Made by a program: the position numbers and the translations under genes
Part shown: piece after piece, positions 9,623 to 18,976 of the stretch
How positions within the stretch are numbered: position 1 is the stretch's first letter
Layout of the letters: every line of letters starts with the position of its first letter
From: Nocardioides exalbidus
GTDB taxonomy: Bacteria > Actinomycetota > Actinomycetes > Propionibacteriales > Nocardioidaceae
Assembly: GCF_900105585.1 (NCBI RefSeq)
Contig: NZ_FNRT01000002.1
Location: 3,410,001 to 3,474,000 of the forward strand
Direction of reading: 5' to 3'
DNA length: 64,000 nucleotides
The notes under the pieces: model-generated
What the model saw: the letters and a program-made list of their open reading frames with translations, nothing else
Told to the model about the DNA's origin: nothing
Databases searched by the model: none

Positions 9623-11962
9623 GTGTCAGCAACCCGATTCGGCAGCAAGTTCGCGCTTGCTGCCAGCCTGACGGGGCTGCTCGCAGCCCCGATCGCCGTC
9701 GTAGGGCTGGCGGCGCCGGCGCAAGCCGCGCCCGTCCAGATCCAGATCCTCGGCACGAACGACTTCCACGGGCGTCTCCTGCCCAACACCAGCAACGGTG
9801 CGAACGAGGCGGGTGCCGCGCAGTTCGTCGGCGCCGTCAAGCAGCTCGAGGCAACCCACGCGCCCACCGGCCCGACCGTCTTCGCGGCCGGCGGCGACCT
9901 CATCGGAGCCTCGACCTTCGAGTCGTTCATCCAGCGCGACAAGCCGACCATCGATGCTCTCAACGCGGCCGGACTCGACGTGTCGGCCGCGGGCAACCAC
10001 GAGTTCGACGCGGGCTACAGCGACCTGGTCAACCGCGTGATGGGCGCCTACGACGCCACCACCAACCCCGAGGGCGGCGCGAACTGGCAGTACATCGCCG
10101 CCAACGTCCGCAAGAAGTCCGACGGCCAGTACGCCCTGCCCGACGTGACCGCCCGCACCCCCGACCCGGCGGACACCTCCGACGGAGGCACCTGGACGAC
10201 CACGGTCGCCGGCGGCGTCAAGATCGGATTCATCGGCGGGGTCACCGAGGACCTCCCGTCCCTGGTGAGCCCGAGCGGCATCGCCGACGTGGCCGTCTCG
10301 AGCATCATCAACGAGACGAACGCCGCTGCGGACCGCCTCAAGGCGCAAGGCGCCGACATGGTGGTGCTGCTGGTCCACGAGGGTGCCCCCGACACCAGCC
10401 TGGCCTCCGCGTCGAGCAACAACAACGCCTTCGGACGCATCGTCAACGGAGTCGACTCCGATGTCAGCGCGATCATCTCCGGGCACACCCACCTGGCCTA
10501 CAACCACGTGATCAACGGCCGCCCGGTGGTCTCGGCCGGTCAGTACGGCACCAACCTCAACAAGCTCCTCTTCACCGTCGACCCCGACACCAACGCGGTG
10601 ACGTTCGACGGCGGCGAGATCGTCCGAGCCAACACGGTCACCGTCACCGACTCGGGTGCCGTCGCCACCAAGAACACCGTGCAGGCGACGGTCAACGCCG
10701 CTGTCGCGCAGGCCGACGTGCTGGGCGCCAAGGTGCTCGGCAAGGTCGGCGGAGCCCTCAACCGTGCCAAGCTCGGCGACGGCACCACCGAGAACCGCGG
10801 TGGTGAGTCCACCCTCGGCAACCTCGTCGCCGAGGTCCACCGGTGGGCCACCTCGACGCCGGAGGCCGGCGCCGCCCAGATCGCCTTCATGAACCCCGGC
10901 GGTCTCCGCCAGGACATCAACGGCCCGGCCGACGTCACCTACAAGCAGGCCGCCGTCGTCCAGCCGTTCGCCAACACGCTGGTCAACATGAAGATGACCG
11001 GGGCGCAGATCAAGACCGTCCTGGAGCAGCAGTGGCAGCGTGACGGATCGGGCAACGTCCCGACCCGCGCCTTCCTCCGACTCGGCGTGTCCGAGGGCTT
11101 CTTCGCCACCTACGACCCGACCAGGCCCGAGGGCAACCGGGTCACCGGCATGTACCTCAACGGCAAGGCGATCGAGCCCGCCACGCAGTACTCCGTGACG
11201 GCCAACTCGTTCCTCGCCGGTGGCGGTGACAACTTCCGCGGGTTCACCGCAGCGACGGCCGTGCGCGACACCGGCAAGGCCGACCTGCAGGCAATGGTGG
11301 ACTACATGGCGGCGAAGGCGGCCACCACGCCGCTCGCGGTCAAGGCCGACCAGCGCCAGGTCGGAGTGTCGTGGCCGGCTGGCGCACCGCGCTTCTACCG
11401 CCTCGGGCAGGAGCTCAAGCTCAACCTCTCCTCGCTGGCGATGAGCACGCCGGCCGACGCCAAGGACGCCACCCTCGCAGTCAAGGTGGGCAACGCCGGC
11501 GTGACCTCGGCCAAGGTCGACAACACCATCGGGGCGACCCAGAACGACGAGTCCGGGACCAGCGCGGTCTCCATCGCGCTCAAGGGCAAGGTCCGCAAGG
11601 GCAAGCAGATGCTGACCTTCACCGGCCCGACCACAGGCACGACGTTCTCGATCCCGGTCGACATCCGCAAGGCCAAGGGCGAGCTCAAGGTCCGCGTGAA
11701 GCCGGAGCGCATCGTCAAGAACAAGACCCGCGCGCGGGTCAAGATCAAGGCCTCGGCGTTCGGCATCTCGCAGGTGACCGGCAAGATCGTGGTCAAGGTC
11801 GGCGGCAAGAAGTACACCGCCAAGCTGAAGAAGGGCCGGGCGTTCATCCGGCTCGACAAGTTCGCCAAGAGCGGCACCAAGCGCGTCGTCGTCAAGTACG
11901 CCGGCAGCCAGAAGGTCCGCACGAAGTCGGCTGCGGTGAAGATCAAGATCAACAACAAGTGA
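9623..11962 (+). CDS. Secreted bifunctional metallophosphatase/5'-nucleotidase
   Basis: A 779-residue secreted 5'-nucleotidase (UshA/CD73 architecture) that would release phosphate from nucleotides outside the membrane. It has a signal peptide ending in AQA (about 1-35), a metallophosphatase domain with ILGTNDFHGRL (about 42), GGDLIG, GNHEFD (about 122) and SGHTH (about 285), then a 5_nucleotid_C domain with GGESTLGN (about 393), NPGGLRQDI and GGDNFRGF (about 534). The last ~95 residues are a Lys-rich Ig-like module like those of its neighbours. The GTG at 9623 has a good ribosome binding site (GAAAGG, 8 nt upstream). The frame is open back to 9509, but that extension contains the terminator. 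Confidence 0.93.
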   Translation: MSATRFGSKFALAASLTGLLAAPIAVVGLAAPAQAAPVQIQILGTNDFHGRLLPNTSNGANEAGAAQFVGAVKQLEATHAPTGPTVFAAGGDLIGASTFESFIQRDKPTIDALNAAGLDVSAAGNHEFDAGYSDLVNRVMGAYDATTNPEGGANWQYIAANVRKKSDGQYALPDVTARTPDPADTSDGGTWTTTVAGGVKIGFIGGVTEDLPSLVSPSGIADVAVSSIINETNAAADRLKAQGADMVVLLVHEGAPDTSLASASSNNNAFGRIVNGVDSDVSAIISGHTHLAYNHVINGRPVVSAGQYGTNLNKLLFTVDPDTNAVTFDGGEIVRANTVTVTDSGAVATKNTVQATVNAAVAQADVLGAKVLGKVGGALNRAKLGDGTTENRGGESTLGNLVAEVHRWATSTPEAGAAQIAFMNPGGLRQDINGPADVTYKQAAVVQPFANTLVNMKMTGAQIKTVLEQQWQRDGSGNVPTRAFLRLGVSEGFFATYDPTRPEGNRVTGMYLNGKAIEPATQYSVTANSFLAGGGDNFRGFTAATAVRDTGKADLQAMVDYMAAKAATTPLAVKADQRQVGVSWPAGAPRFYRLGQELKLNLSSLAMSTPADAKDATLAVKVGNAGVTSAKVDNTIGATQNDESGTSAVSIALKGKVRKGKQMLTFTGPTTGTTFSIPVDIRKAKGELKVRVKPERIVKNKTRARVKIKASAFGISQVTGKIVVKVGGKKYTAKLKKGRAFIRLDKFAKSGTKRVVVKYAGSQKVRTKSAAVKIKINNK

Positions 11963-12002
11963 TCCACCGCTCCTGACCAGGAGCACCGCACCACCGCAGC
12001 AC

Positions 12003-12039
12003 CCGGAGGCCCGGTCGTCATCGACGGCCGGGCCTCCGG
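12003..12039 (+). terminator. Hairpin terminator after the 5'-nucleotidase
   Basis: A 12-bp perfect outer stem (CCGGAGGCCCGG at 12003-12014, CCGGGCCTCCGG at 12028-12039) continued inward by about five more pairs including one G-T, closing on a 3-nt loop. It lies 40 bp after the stop codon. The remaining 12040-12254 gap holds the presumed promoter region of the next gene. Confidence 0.82.
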
Positions 12040-12145
12040 CGTGTGCGGCACCTCACAGCACCTGCGTCAGAACCCCGCTGGAATGGGACTTTCGGCTGTA
12101 TCCAGCCCCGATTGTGGACGTGGTGCCGCGCCGGCGTCAGCGACG

Positions 12146-12174
12146 GGACAACGACCGTTCACCGGGGGGACACG
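12146..12174 (+). promoter_or_regulatory. Candidate PHO box upstream of the fusion nuclease/nucleotidase
   Basis: One exact GTTCACC unit lies at 12157-12163. Partial matches sit 11 bp to each side (GGACAAC at 12146 and GGACACG at 12168), which is the spacing of actinobacterial PhoP direct repeats. Phosphate-starvation control would suit a gene for a phosphate-releasing enzyme. Only the central unit is convincing. Confidence 0.3.
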
Positions 12175-12254
12175 TCGTCGCGAATGACTGGGCCCGGCCC
12201 CCGACCGGGGACCTCTCGGGTCCATTCCACTCCTCCCTTGGGGGTCATTCCTTC

Positions 12255-15200
12255 ATGCCTTCTCGTCCCTCGCCCCTGCGCCGGCCCCTTGCGGCTGCCA
12301 CGGGCATCACCCTCCTCGCCAGCTCGCTGGCGTTGGCCGTCGGCGCCGTCGCGCCGGCCTCGGCCAACCCCGCGGGCACGGCCCTCGTGATCAACGAGGT
12401 CTACGGCGCCGGTGGCAACAACGGTGCGCTCTACAACGCCGACTACGTCGAGCTCAAGAACCCGACCGGCGCTCCGCTGTCCCTGTCCGGTCTCTACCTC
12501 TCCTACCGCTCCGCGGGTGGGGGCTCCGGTGGTACGCCGTTCGCCCTCGCCGGAACGGTCCCCGCCAACGGCACCTGGCTCGTCCAGATGTCCGCCACCG
12601 GCGCCAACGGCTCCGCGCTCCCGGCGCCGGACCAGACGGCCAACCCCGCCTTCACCATGGCTGCCGCCGGTGGCCAGGTCCTGCTCCAGACCAGCGCGTC
12701 GGCCCTGACGGTGTCCGGCAACGTCGCGGGGACCACCGGCGCGAACGCCGGCGTCGTCGACATGGTTGGTGCCTCGGGATCGAACACCTTCGAGACGGCT
12801 GCGGCAGGCTCGGCGTCGACGACGGTGTCCCTCAACCGGAACGCCACCGGTGCCGACTCCGACAGCAACTCCGCGGACTTCACGACCGCCGCGCCGTCAC
12901 CGACGCCGTCCGGCGGCGGTGGCACGACCCCCGACCCCGACCCGCAGCCCGAGCCCGGCACGCCCGTCGCGATCGCGGCCGTCCAGGGCACCGACACCGC
13001 GACGAGCCCGATGGTCGGCCAGACCGTCACGGTCGAGGGCGTCGTCACCGCGATGTACGCCACCGGCGGCTACAACGGCATGTACGTCCAGACGGCCGGC
13101 ACCGGCGGCACGACCGACGCCACCCCCGGCGCCTCGGACGCGATCTTCGTCTACGGCGGGACCGGCTTCACGAACCCGCAGGGCCTCGAGATCGGCGACT
13201 CGGTCAAGGTCACGGGGCCCGTGTCGGAGTTCAACGGCACCACGCAGATCACCCCCGCCTCGGGTGGCATCAGCGAGCTCTCGACCGCTCTGGCGCCGGT
13301 CACCCCGTTGGCGATCGCCTACCCCACGACCGAGGCCGGTCGTGAGGCGCAGGAGGGCATGCTCCTCGCGCCGACCGACACCTTCACGGTCAGCAACACC
13401 TACTCGACCAACCAGTACGCCGAGATCGGCCTCGCGACGGGCGACAGCCCGCTGCTCACGCCGACCGAGGTCGCCGACGCGCAGGACGCCGCGGCGATCG
13501 CACGCGCCAACGCGGACAACTTCGCGCGCGGCGTAGTCCTCGACGACGGCGCGTCGACCAACTTCCTGGGCAGCGCCACCACCAAGGCCATCGCGTTGCC
13601 GTGGCTGTCGAAGGCGAACCCCGTCCGGGTGGGCGCCAGGGCGACGCTGGGCAACGGGGGTGTGATCCTCGAGTACCGCAACAACCTCTGGAAGTTCCAG
13701 CCGCGCCAGCAGGTCACCGGCGCCGGCGCGAGCACCGCGACCTTCCAGAACACGCGGCTCGCCGAGGCCACCCCAGCCGAGGTCGGCGGCGACATCTCGC
13801 TGTCGTCGTTCAACGTGCTCAACTACTTCACCCAGACCGCTGCGCTCGCGGGCTGCACGTCGACGTACAACGACCGCGCCGGCAACCCGATCACCGCGAA
13901 CTCCTGTGGTGACACCGGTCCGCGCGGTGCGGCGAACGACGTGAACCTCCAGCGCCAGCAGGCCAAGATCGTCGCGGCCATCAACAAGCTCGACGCCTCG
14001 GTCGTCTCGCTCGAGGAGATCGAGAACTCGGTCAAGTTCGGCAAGAACCGCGACCAGGCGCTCTCGACGCTCGTCGCCGCGCTCAACCAGGCGGCCAGCT
14101 CCACCAGGTGGGCCCTCGTGCCGTCGCCCGACGCGTCCGGGCTCCCGGCCGTCGGCGCCCAGGACGTCATCCGCAACGCGTTCATCTACCAGCCCGCCGA
14201 GGTCGCCATGGTCGGTGGCTCGAAGGTGCTGGTCGGCAACGCCGCGTTCAACAACGCGCGCCAACCCCTCGCCCAGGGCTTCAAGGAGGCGGGCGCCCCG
14301 AGCTCGGAGGCCTTCACCGTCGTCGTCAACCACTTCAAGTCGAAGGGCTCCGGCACCGACGACGGCACGGGCCAAGGTCTCTCGAACCCCGACCGCATCG
14401 CGCAGGCGGGCGCGCTGTCCGACTTCGCGACGGCGTTCTCCGACGACCTCGGCGGCAACGGTGCGATCTTCCTGACGGGTGACTTCAACTCCTACTCCAT
14501 GGAGGACCCGATGCAGGTCCTCTACGGCGACGACTACGAGAGCCTCGCCCCCGAGGGCGAGTACACCTACTCGTTCAGCGGCCAGTCCGGCTCGCTCGAC
14601 CACGTGCTCGCCAACCCGGCGGGCGTGGAGATGGTGACCGGCTCGGACATCTGGAACATCAACTCCGGTGAGGCCATCGCGTTCGAGTACAGCCGCTACA
14701 ACTACAACGTCACCGACTTCTACGAGCCCGACCAGTTCCGTGCCTCGGACCACGACCCGATCAAGGTCGGCCTGTCCACCAGCGCGGCGCCCACCGGGCC
14801 GGTCGACGTCCAGCTGCTGAACATCAACGACTTCCACGGTCGGATCGACGCCAACACGACCAGGTTCGCCACCACGGTCGAGCAGCTGCGGGCCCAGAAC
14901 GCCCGCACCCTGTTCCTCTCCGCCGGTGACAACATCGGGGCGTCGCTGTTCGCCTCGTCGCTCGACAAGGACCAGCCGACCATCGACGTCCTCAACGTCC
15001 TCGGCCTCGAGGCCTCTGCCGTGGGCAACCACGAGCTCGACCAGGGCTTCGCCGACCTGACCGGCCGCGTCGAGCCTGCTGCGAGCTGGGACTACCTCGG
15101 TGCCAACGTCTACCGCAAGGGCACCACGACCCCGGCCCTGCGGGAGTACCAGACCTACGAGGTCGGCGGTGTCACCGTCGGTGTCATCGGCGTCGTGACG

Positions 15201-17147
15201 TCGGAGACCCCCTCGCTCGTGTCGCCGGCCGGTGTGGCCGACGTGACGTTCGGTGACCCGGTCGCCGCGGTCAACCGTGTCGCCGAGCAGCTCAGTGACG
15301 GCAGCGGGGCCAACGGCGAGGCCGACATCATCGTCGCCGAGTACCACGAGGGTGCCGGTGCCGGCACCCCTGAGGGCGCGACCCTGGAGCAGGAGCTCGC
15401 ACAGCCGGGCGCCTTCACCGACATCGTGACCAAGACGTCCGCCGAGGTGGACGCCATCTTCACCGGCCACACGCACAAGCAGTACGCCTGGGACGCCCCG
15501 GTGCCCGGTGCCCCTGCAGGCACCACGCGTCCGGTCCTCCAGACCGGCAGCTACGGCGAGTTCGTGGGTCAGATCGTCCTGACCTTCGACCCGGCGACCG
15601 GCAAGGTCACCTCGCACACGCAGAAGAACGTGGCCCGCGCGGCCGAGGCGAACCTGGAGCTCGGCGCGGTCTCGCAGGTCAAGACCATCGTCGACGCTGC
15701 CCTGGCGAAGGCGGCGGTCGTGGGCAACCAGGAGATCGGCCGGATCACCGGTGACATCACGACCGCCCACACGGGCGGCACGCAGGGCGCCGGTGGCTAC
15801 ACCGGTGGCACGCGCGACGACCGGGCCTCGGAGTCCACCCTCGGCGACCTGGTGGCCAACGCCCTCCGCGACGGCGCGGCGAAGTTCGCCAAGCCGGACC
15901 TGGGCATCACCAATCCGGGTGGCCTGCGCGCCGAGCTGCTCTACAAGGGCGACACCAGCTCCAACGCGGCCAACGTCGACGGCGTGGTGACCTACGCCGA
16001 GGCGAACGCGGTCCTGCCGTTCAACAACACGGTCGCGATCGTGGAGATGTCGGGTGCGACCCTGAAGGCCGTCCTCGAGCAGCAGTGGCAGACCGTGCTC
16101 AGCGGGCCTGCCCCGAGCCGGCCCTACCTCCAGCTCGCCCTGTCCGACAACGTCGAGGTGACGGCGGACAAGTCGAAGCCCGCGGGCGAGCGGATCACGT
16201 CTGTCCGCATCAACGGCGTGCTGCTCGACCCGGCCAGGACCTACACGGTCTCGACGCTGTCCTTCCTGGCGGCCGGCGGAGACAACTTCCGTGCGTTCAC
16301 GCAGGGCAGGTCCGTCGACACCGGTGTGCTCGACGGCCAGCTCTGGCGGGACTACCTCGCGGCGAACAAGCCGCTGTCGCCCGACTTCGCGCGCCAGCAG
16401 GTCTTCGCCACGAGCCTGCCGACCGAGCTGACCGCCGGCCAGGCCGCGACGTTCCGGCTCGGGACGGCGACCGGTGACACCGTGGCGCCGATCACCGGCA
16501 CCACGCTGGACCTGACCTCGCAGGGCAGCCCCGCCACCACCAAGGTCACCGCGACCCTGGTGAACGGCACGACGCGCACGGTGATCGGCGAGTTCCCGGT
16601 GACGTCCGGCGTCGCGTCGATCAACCTGACGGTCCCGGCCGGGACGCCCACGGGTGCCACGGTCGAGCTCGTCGCCGCTCCGTCGAGGACGCGGGTCACG
16701 CTCCCGGTGAAGGCGGGCACGACCACCCCGCCGACCACCGACCCGACCCCCAACCCGACCCCCAACCCGACCCCCAACCCGACGCCGAACCCGAACCCGA
16801 CGCCGAACCCGACGCCGACCCCGACCCCGAACCCGGAGCCGACGCCGTCCCCGGAGGAGAAGGCCGAGGCGACGATCAAGTCCTTCAACACCCAGGGCAA
16901 GGTCGGCGAGAAGGTCCGGTTCAAGGTGAAGGTGAAGGCCGATGGTGCGAGCCCGAAGGGCACCGTCACCGCCAAGGTGAAGGGCACCAAGAAGGTCGTC
17001 AAGGTGAAGGTGAACAAGAAGGGCGTGGCGATCATCAAGCTGCCGGCCTTCGCGAACCCTGGCACCAAGAAGATCGTCGTCCGCTACCGGGGCAACGGTG
17101 ACGTCGCCGCCGAGAGGACCGTGGTGAAGCTGCGCATCACGCGCTGA
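12255..17147 (+). CDS. Fusion of ExeM-type endonuclease and 5'-nucleotidase, secreted
   Basis: A 1630-residue secreted protein that joins the activities of its two upstream neighbours in one chain. Order: signal peptide (about 1-37), lamin-tail domain (about 38-190), OB-fold segment (about 238-345), endonuclease/phosphatase domain (about 515-845; SSFNVLNYF, LEEIEN, VVNHFKSKG, GDFNSY, GSLDH, ASDHDP), metallophosphatase (about 850-1150; NINDFHGRI, NHELDQG, TGHTHKQY), 5_nucleotid_C (about 1190-1400; ASESTLGD, AGGDNFRAF), a short beta domain, a Pro/Asn/Thr linker (about 1495-1535) and a Lys-rich Ig-like module. All metal ligands of both enzymes are kept. A single molecule could cut DNA and dephosphorylate the products. 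The ATG at 12255 directly precedes the signal peptide. Confidence 0.92.
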   Translation: MPSRPSPLRRPLAAATGITLLASSLALAVGAVAPASANPAGTALVINEVYGAGGNNGALYNADYVELKNPTGAPLSLSGLYLSYRSAGGGSGGTPFALAGTVPANGTWLVQMSATGANGSALPAPDQTANPAFTMAAAGGQVLLQTSASALTVSGNVAGTTGANAGVVDMVGASGSNTFETAAAGSASTTVSLNRNATGADSDSNSADFTTAAPSPTPSGGGGTTPDPDPQPEPGTPVAIAAVQGTDTATSPMVGQTVTVEGVVTAMYATGGYNGMYVQTAGTGGTTDATPGASDAIFVYGGTGFTNPQGLEIGDSVKVTGPVSEFNGTTQITPASGGISELSTALAPVTPLAIAYPTTEAGREAQEGMLLAPTDTFTVSNTYSTNQYAEIGLATGDSPLLTPTEVADAQDAAAIARANADNFARGVVLDDGASTNFLGSATTKAIALPWLSKANPVRVGARATLGNGGVILEYRNNLWKFQPRQQVTGAGASTATFQNTRLAEATPAEVGGDISLSSFNVLNYFTQTAALAGCTSTYNDRAGNPITANSCGDTGPRGAANDVNLQRQQAKIVAAINKLDASVVSLEEIENSVKFGKNRDQALSTLVAALNQAASSTRWALVPSPDASGLPAVGAQDVIRNAFIYQPAEVAMVGGSKVLVGNAAFNNARQPLAQGFKEAGAPSSEAFTVVVNHFKSKGSGTDDGTGQGLSNPDRIAQAGALSDFATAFSDDLGGNGAIFLTGDFNSYSMEDPMQVLYGDDYESLAPEGEYTYSFSGQSGSLDHVLANPAGVEMVTGSDIWNINSGEAIAFEYSRYNYNVTDFYEPDQFRASDHDPIKVGLSTSAAPTGPVDVQLLNINDFHGRIDANTTRFATTVEQLRAQNARTLFLSAGDNIGASLFASSLDKDQPTIDVLNVLGLEASAVGNHELDQGFADLTGRVEPAASWDYLGANVYRKGTTTPALREYQTYEVGGVTVGVIGVVTSETPSLVSPAGVADVTFGDPVAAVNRVAEQLSDGSGANGEADIIVAEYHEGAGAGTPEGATLEQELAQPGAFTDIVTKTSAEVDAIFTGHTHKQYAWDAPVPGAPAGTTRPVLQTGSYGEFVGQIVLTFDPATGKVTSHTQKNVARAAEANLELGAVSQVKTIVDAALAKAAVVGNQEIGRITGDITTAHTGGTQGAGGYTGGTRDDRASESTLGDLVANALRDGAAKFAKPDLGITNPGGLRAELLYKGDTSSNAANVDGVVTYAEANAVLPFNNTVAIVEMSGATLKAVLEQQWQTVLSGPAPSRPYLQLALSDNVEVTADKSKPAGERITSVRINGVLLDPARTYTVSTLSFLAAGGDNFRAFTQGRSVDTGVLDGQLWRDYLAANKPLSPDFARQQVFATSLPTELTAGQAATFRLGTATGDTVAPITGTTLDLTSQGSPATTKVTATLVNGTTRTVIGEFPVTSGVASINLTVPAGTPTGATVELVAAPSRTRVTLPVKAGTTTPPTTDPTPNPTPNPTPNPTPNPNPTPNPTPTPTPNPEPTPSPEEKAEATIKSFNTQGKVGEKVRFKVKVKADGASPKGTVTAKVKGTKKVVKVKVNKKGVAIIKLPAFANPGTKKIVVRYRGNGDVAAERTVVKLRITR
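16741..16855 (+). repeat. Tandem Pro-Asn/Thr codon repeat (protein linker)
   Basis: Imperfect 12-base units (cccgacccccaa and variants) encode repeated PTPN/NPTP residues. This is an unstructured linker between the nucleotidase and the C-terminal Ig-like module. Such tracts change length readily and are prone to assembly error. Confidence 0.85.
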
Positions 17148-17155
17148 CCCACCCG

Positions 17156-17177
17156 CTGCCGGTCCGCGCACCGGCAG
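17156..17177 (+). terminator. Hairpin terminator after the fusion gene
   Basis: Arms CTGCCGGT (17156-17163) and ACCGGCAG (17170-17177) with a 6-nt loop, 8 bp after the stop codon and between two convergent genes. Confidence 0.65.
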
Positions 17178-17182
17178 GGCTC

Positions 17183-17218
17183 GCGGCCCTCGTCCTGCTA
17201 CCGCAGGGCGAGGGCCGC
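17183..17218. terminator. Second inverted repeat between convergent genes
   Basis: Arms GCGGCCCTCG (17183-17192) and CGAGGGCCGC (17209-17218) form a 10-bp stem overlapping the last codons and stop of the minus-strand GH15 gene. It could end transcription from either side. Confidence 0.45.
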
Positions 17219-18976
17219 CTGCACGAGGGCGAGGTGGCTGAACGCCTGCGGGAAGTTGCCGGCCATCCGGCCCCGCCCGTCGTCGTACGTCGTGTCGTAC
17301 TCCTCGGCGAGCAGGCCCACGTCGTTGGCCAGGCCGCACACCCGCTCCATCAGCGACTCGGCCTCGTCGCGGCGCCCGGCGCTCGCGAGGGCGGAGACCA
17401 GCCAGAACGAGCACGCCAGGAACGGGTGCTCGCCACCCTCCAGGCCGTCGACCCCGGTCTGCGTGCGGTAGCGCACCAGCAGGCCGTTGCGCATCAGGTC
17501 CTCGGTGATCGCGTCGATCGTGCCGAGCACGCGGGGGTCGTCGCCGGGGAGGAAGCCGACCAGCGGGATGTTGAGCAGCGAGGCGTCGACCTCCCGCGTG
17601 TCGTAGTGCTGGGTGAAGGTGCCCCGCTCGGCGTCCCAGCCCTTGTCGAGGACCTCCTCGCGCACCCGGTCACGCAGGTCGCGCCAGCGCTCGACCGGAC
17701 CCTCGAGGCCGTGCTCCTCGACCGCCCGCACGGCGCGGTCGAAGGCGACCCACACCATGACCCGTGAGTGGGTGAAGTGACGCTGCGGACCGCGGATCTC
17801 CCACAGGCCGTTGTCGGGCTCGTCCCAGTGGTCGGCCAGCTCGTCGACCAGCGCGCGCTGCAGCGCCCACGAGTTGCGGGTCTCGTGGAGCCCGGCCTCA
17901 CGCGCCAGCTCGAGGGCGATCATCACCTCGCCGAGGACGTCGTTCTGCCGCTGCGTGACCGCACCGTTGCCGATCCGTACGGGGCGGCTGTCGGCGTAGC
18001 CGGCGAGGTGGTCGAGCTCGCGCTCGGGCAGGTCGCGACCGCCGTCCACGGCGTACATGATCTGCAGGTCTGCCGGGTCGCCCGCCACCGCGCGCAGGAG
18101 CCAGTGCCGCCACTCCAGCGCCTCGTCGGCGTAGCCGGCCCCGAGCAGCGACTCCAGCGTCAGCGCGGCGTCGCGCAGCCAGCAGAACCGGTAGTCCCAG
18201 TTGCGCTCGCCACCGAAGTCCTCCGGCAGCGAGGTCGTCGGCGCCGCGACGATGCCGCCGGTGTCGGCATGCGTCATCAGCATCAGGGTGAGCAGGCTGC
18301 GCCGCACCAGGTCGGCGTGCGGCACGTCGCTGGGCGAGCGCGCCGACCACTCGCGCTGCTGGTCGCTGGTCGCCTCGATGCGCTCGTCGAAGCCCAGCGG
18401 CTTCGGCACGTCGCGCCACGACCGCACCCAGGTCGTGGAGAACGTCGCTTCCTCACCCTCGCGCATCTCGAACTCGTCGCGGTGGTGGCCGCGGTGTCCT
18501 TCCGGCAGCCGGGGTCCGCGCAGCACCAGCTTGTCGGGGCCGGCGACCGCGATCACGACCTCGTTGCCGTGCGCGTGCTCGCGCGTGACCCACGGCCGCA
18601 CGCGACCGTAGTCGGTGCGCACGACCCAGTCGTGGCGGACCAGCACCCGACCCCGGGTGCACGTGACGCGGCGTACGACGTCCGCGCGGTCGTCGCCGAC
18701 CGGCATCACGTCGAGCAGCACCAGCTCGCCGTCGGCGGTGGTGAAGGTGGTCTCCAGGATCGCCGTGCCGTCGACGTACCTCCGGCTGGTCGAGACGACC
18801 TCGTCGGCCGGCGCGAGCAGCCACCGGCCGTTGTCCTCGGTGCCGAGCAGGGCGGCGAAGCAGGCCGGGGAGTCGAAGCGCGGCAAGCACAGCCAGTCGA
18901 TCGATCCGTCCTTCCCGACCAGCGCGGCCGTGCCGCGGTCACCGATCAGGGCGTAGTCCTCGATGGGGAGTGCCAT
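17198..18976 (-). CDS. Glycoside hydrolase family 15 (trehalase/glucoamylase-like)
   Basis: A 592-residue cytoplasmic GH15 protein with no signal peptide. It starts MALPIEDYALIGDRGTAAL, the usual trehalase-like N-terminal domain, then a linker and the (alpha/alpha)6 barrel with GERNWDYRFCWLRDAA near residue 255 and conserved glutamates in QRQNDVLGEV and GLWEIRG. In mycobacteria proteins of this type hydrolyse trehalose; some relatives act on other alpha-glucans, so the substrate is uncertain. The upstream in-frame extension to 19543 overlaps the divergent cinA gene and was rejected. Its start lies only 18 bp from the cinA start. Confidence 0.92.
   Translation of the reverse strand: MALPIEDYALIGDRGTAALVGKDGSIDWLCLPRFDSPACFAALLGTEDNGRWLLAPADEVVSTSRRYVDGTAILETTFTTADGELVLLDVMPVGDDRADVVRRVTCTRGRVLVRHDWVVRTDYGRVRPWVTREHAHGNEVVIAVAGPDKLVLRGPRLPEGHRGHHRDEFEMREGEEATFSTTWVRSWRDVPKPLGFDERIEATSDQQREWSARSPSDVPHADLVRRSLLTLMLMTHADTGGIVAAPTTSLPEDFGGERNWDYRFCWLRDAALTLESLLGAGYADEALEWRHWLLRAVAGDPADLQIMYAVDGGRDLPERELDHLAGYADSRPVRIGNGAVTQRQNDVLGEVMIALELAREAGLHETRNSWALQRALVDELADHWDEPDNGLWEIRGPQRHFTHSRVMVWVAFDRAVRAVEEHGLEGPVERWRDLRDRVREEVLDKGWDAERGTFTQHYDTREVDASLLNIPLVGFLPGDDPRVLGTIDAITEDLMRNGLLVRYRTQTGVDGLEGGEHPFLACSFWLVSALASAGRRDEAESLMERVCGLANDVGLLAEEYDTTYDDGRGRMAGNFPQAFSHLALVQAALALR

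Noticed and set aside
16741..16855. Possible CRISPR-like or minisatellite array
   Set aside because: The units are in-frame Pro-Thr/Asn codons of a protein linker, without spacers.
12897..17414. 1500-residue minus-strand open frame across the fusion gene
   Set aside because: Arg/Gly/Val-rich low-complexity translation with no motifs, antisense to a gene with complete catalytic motifs.
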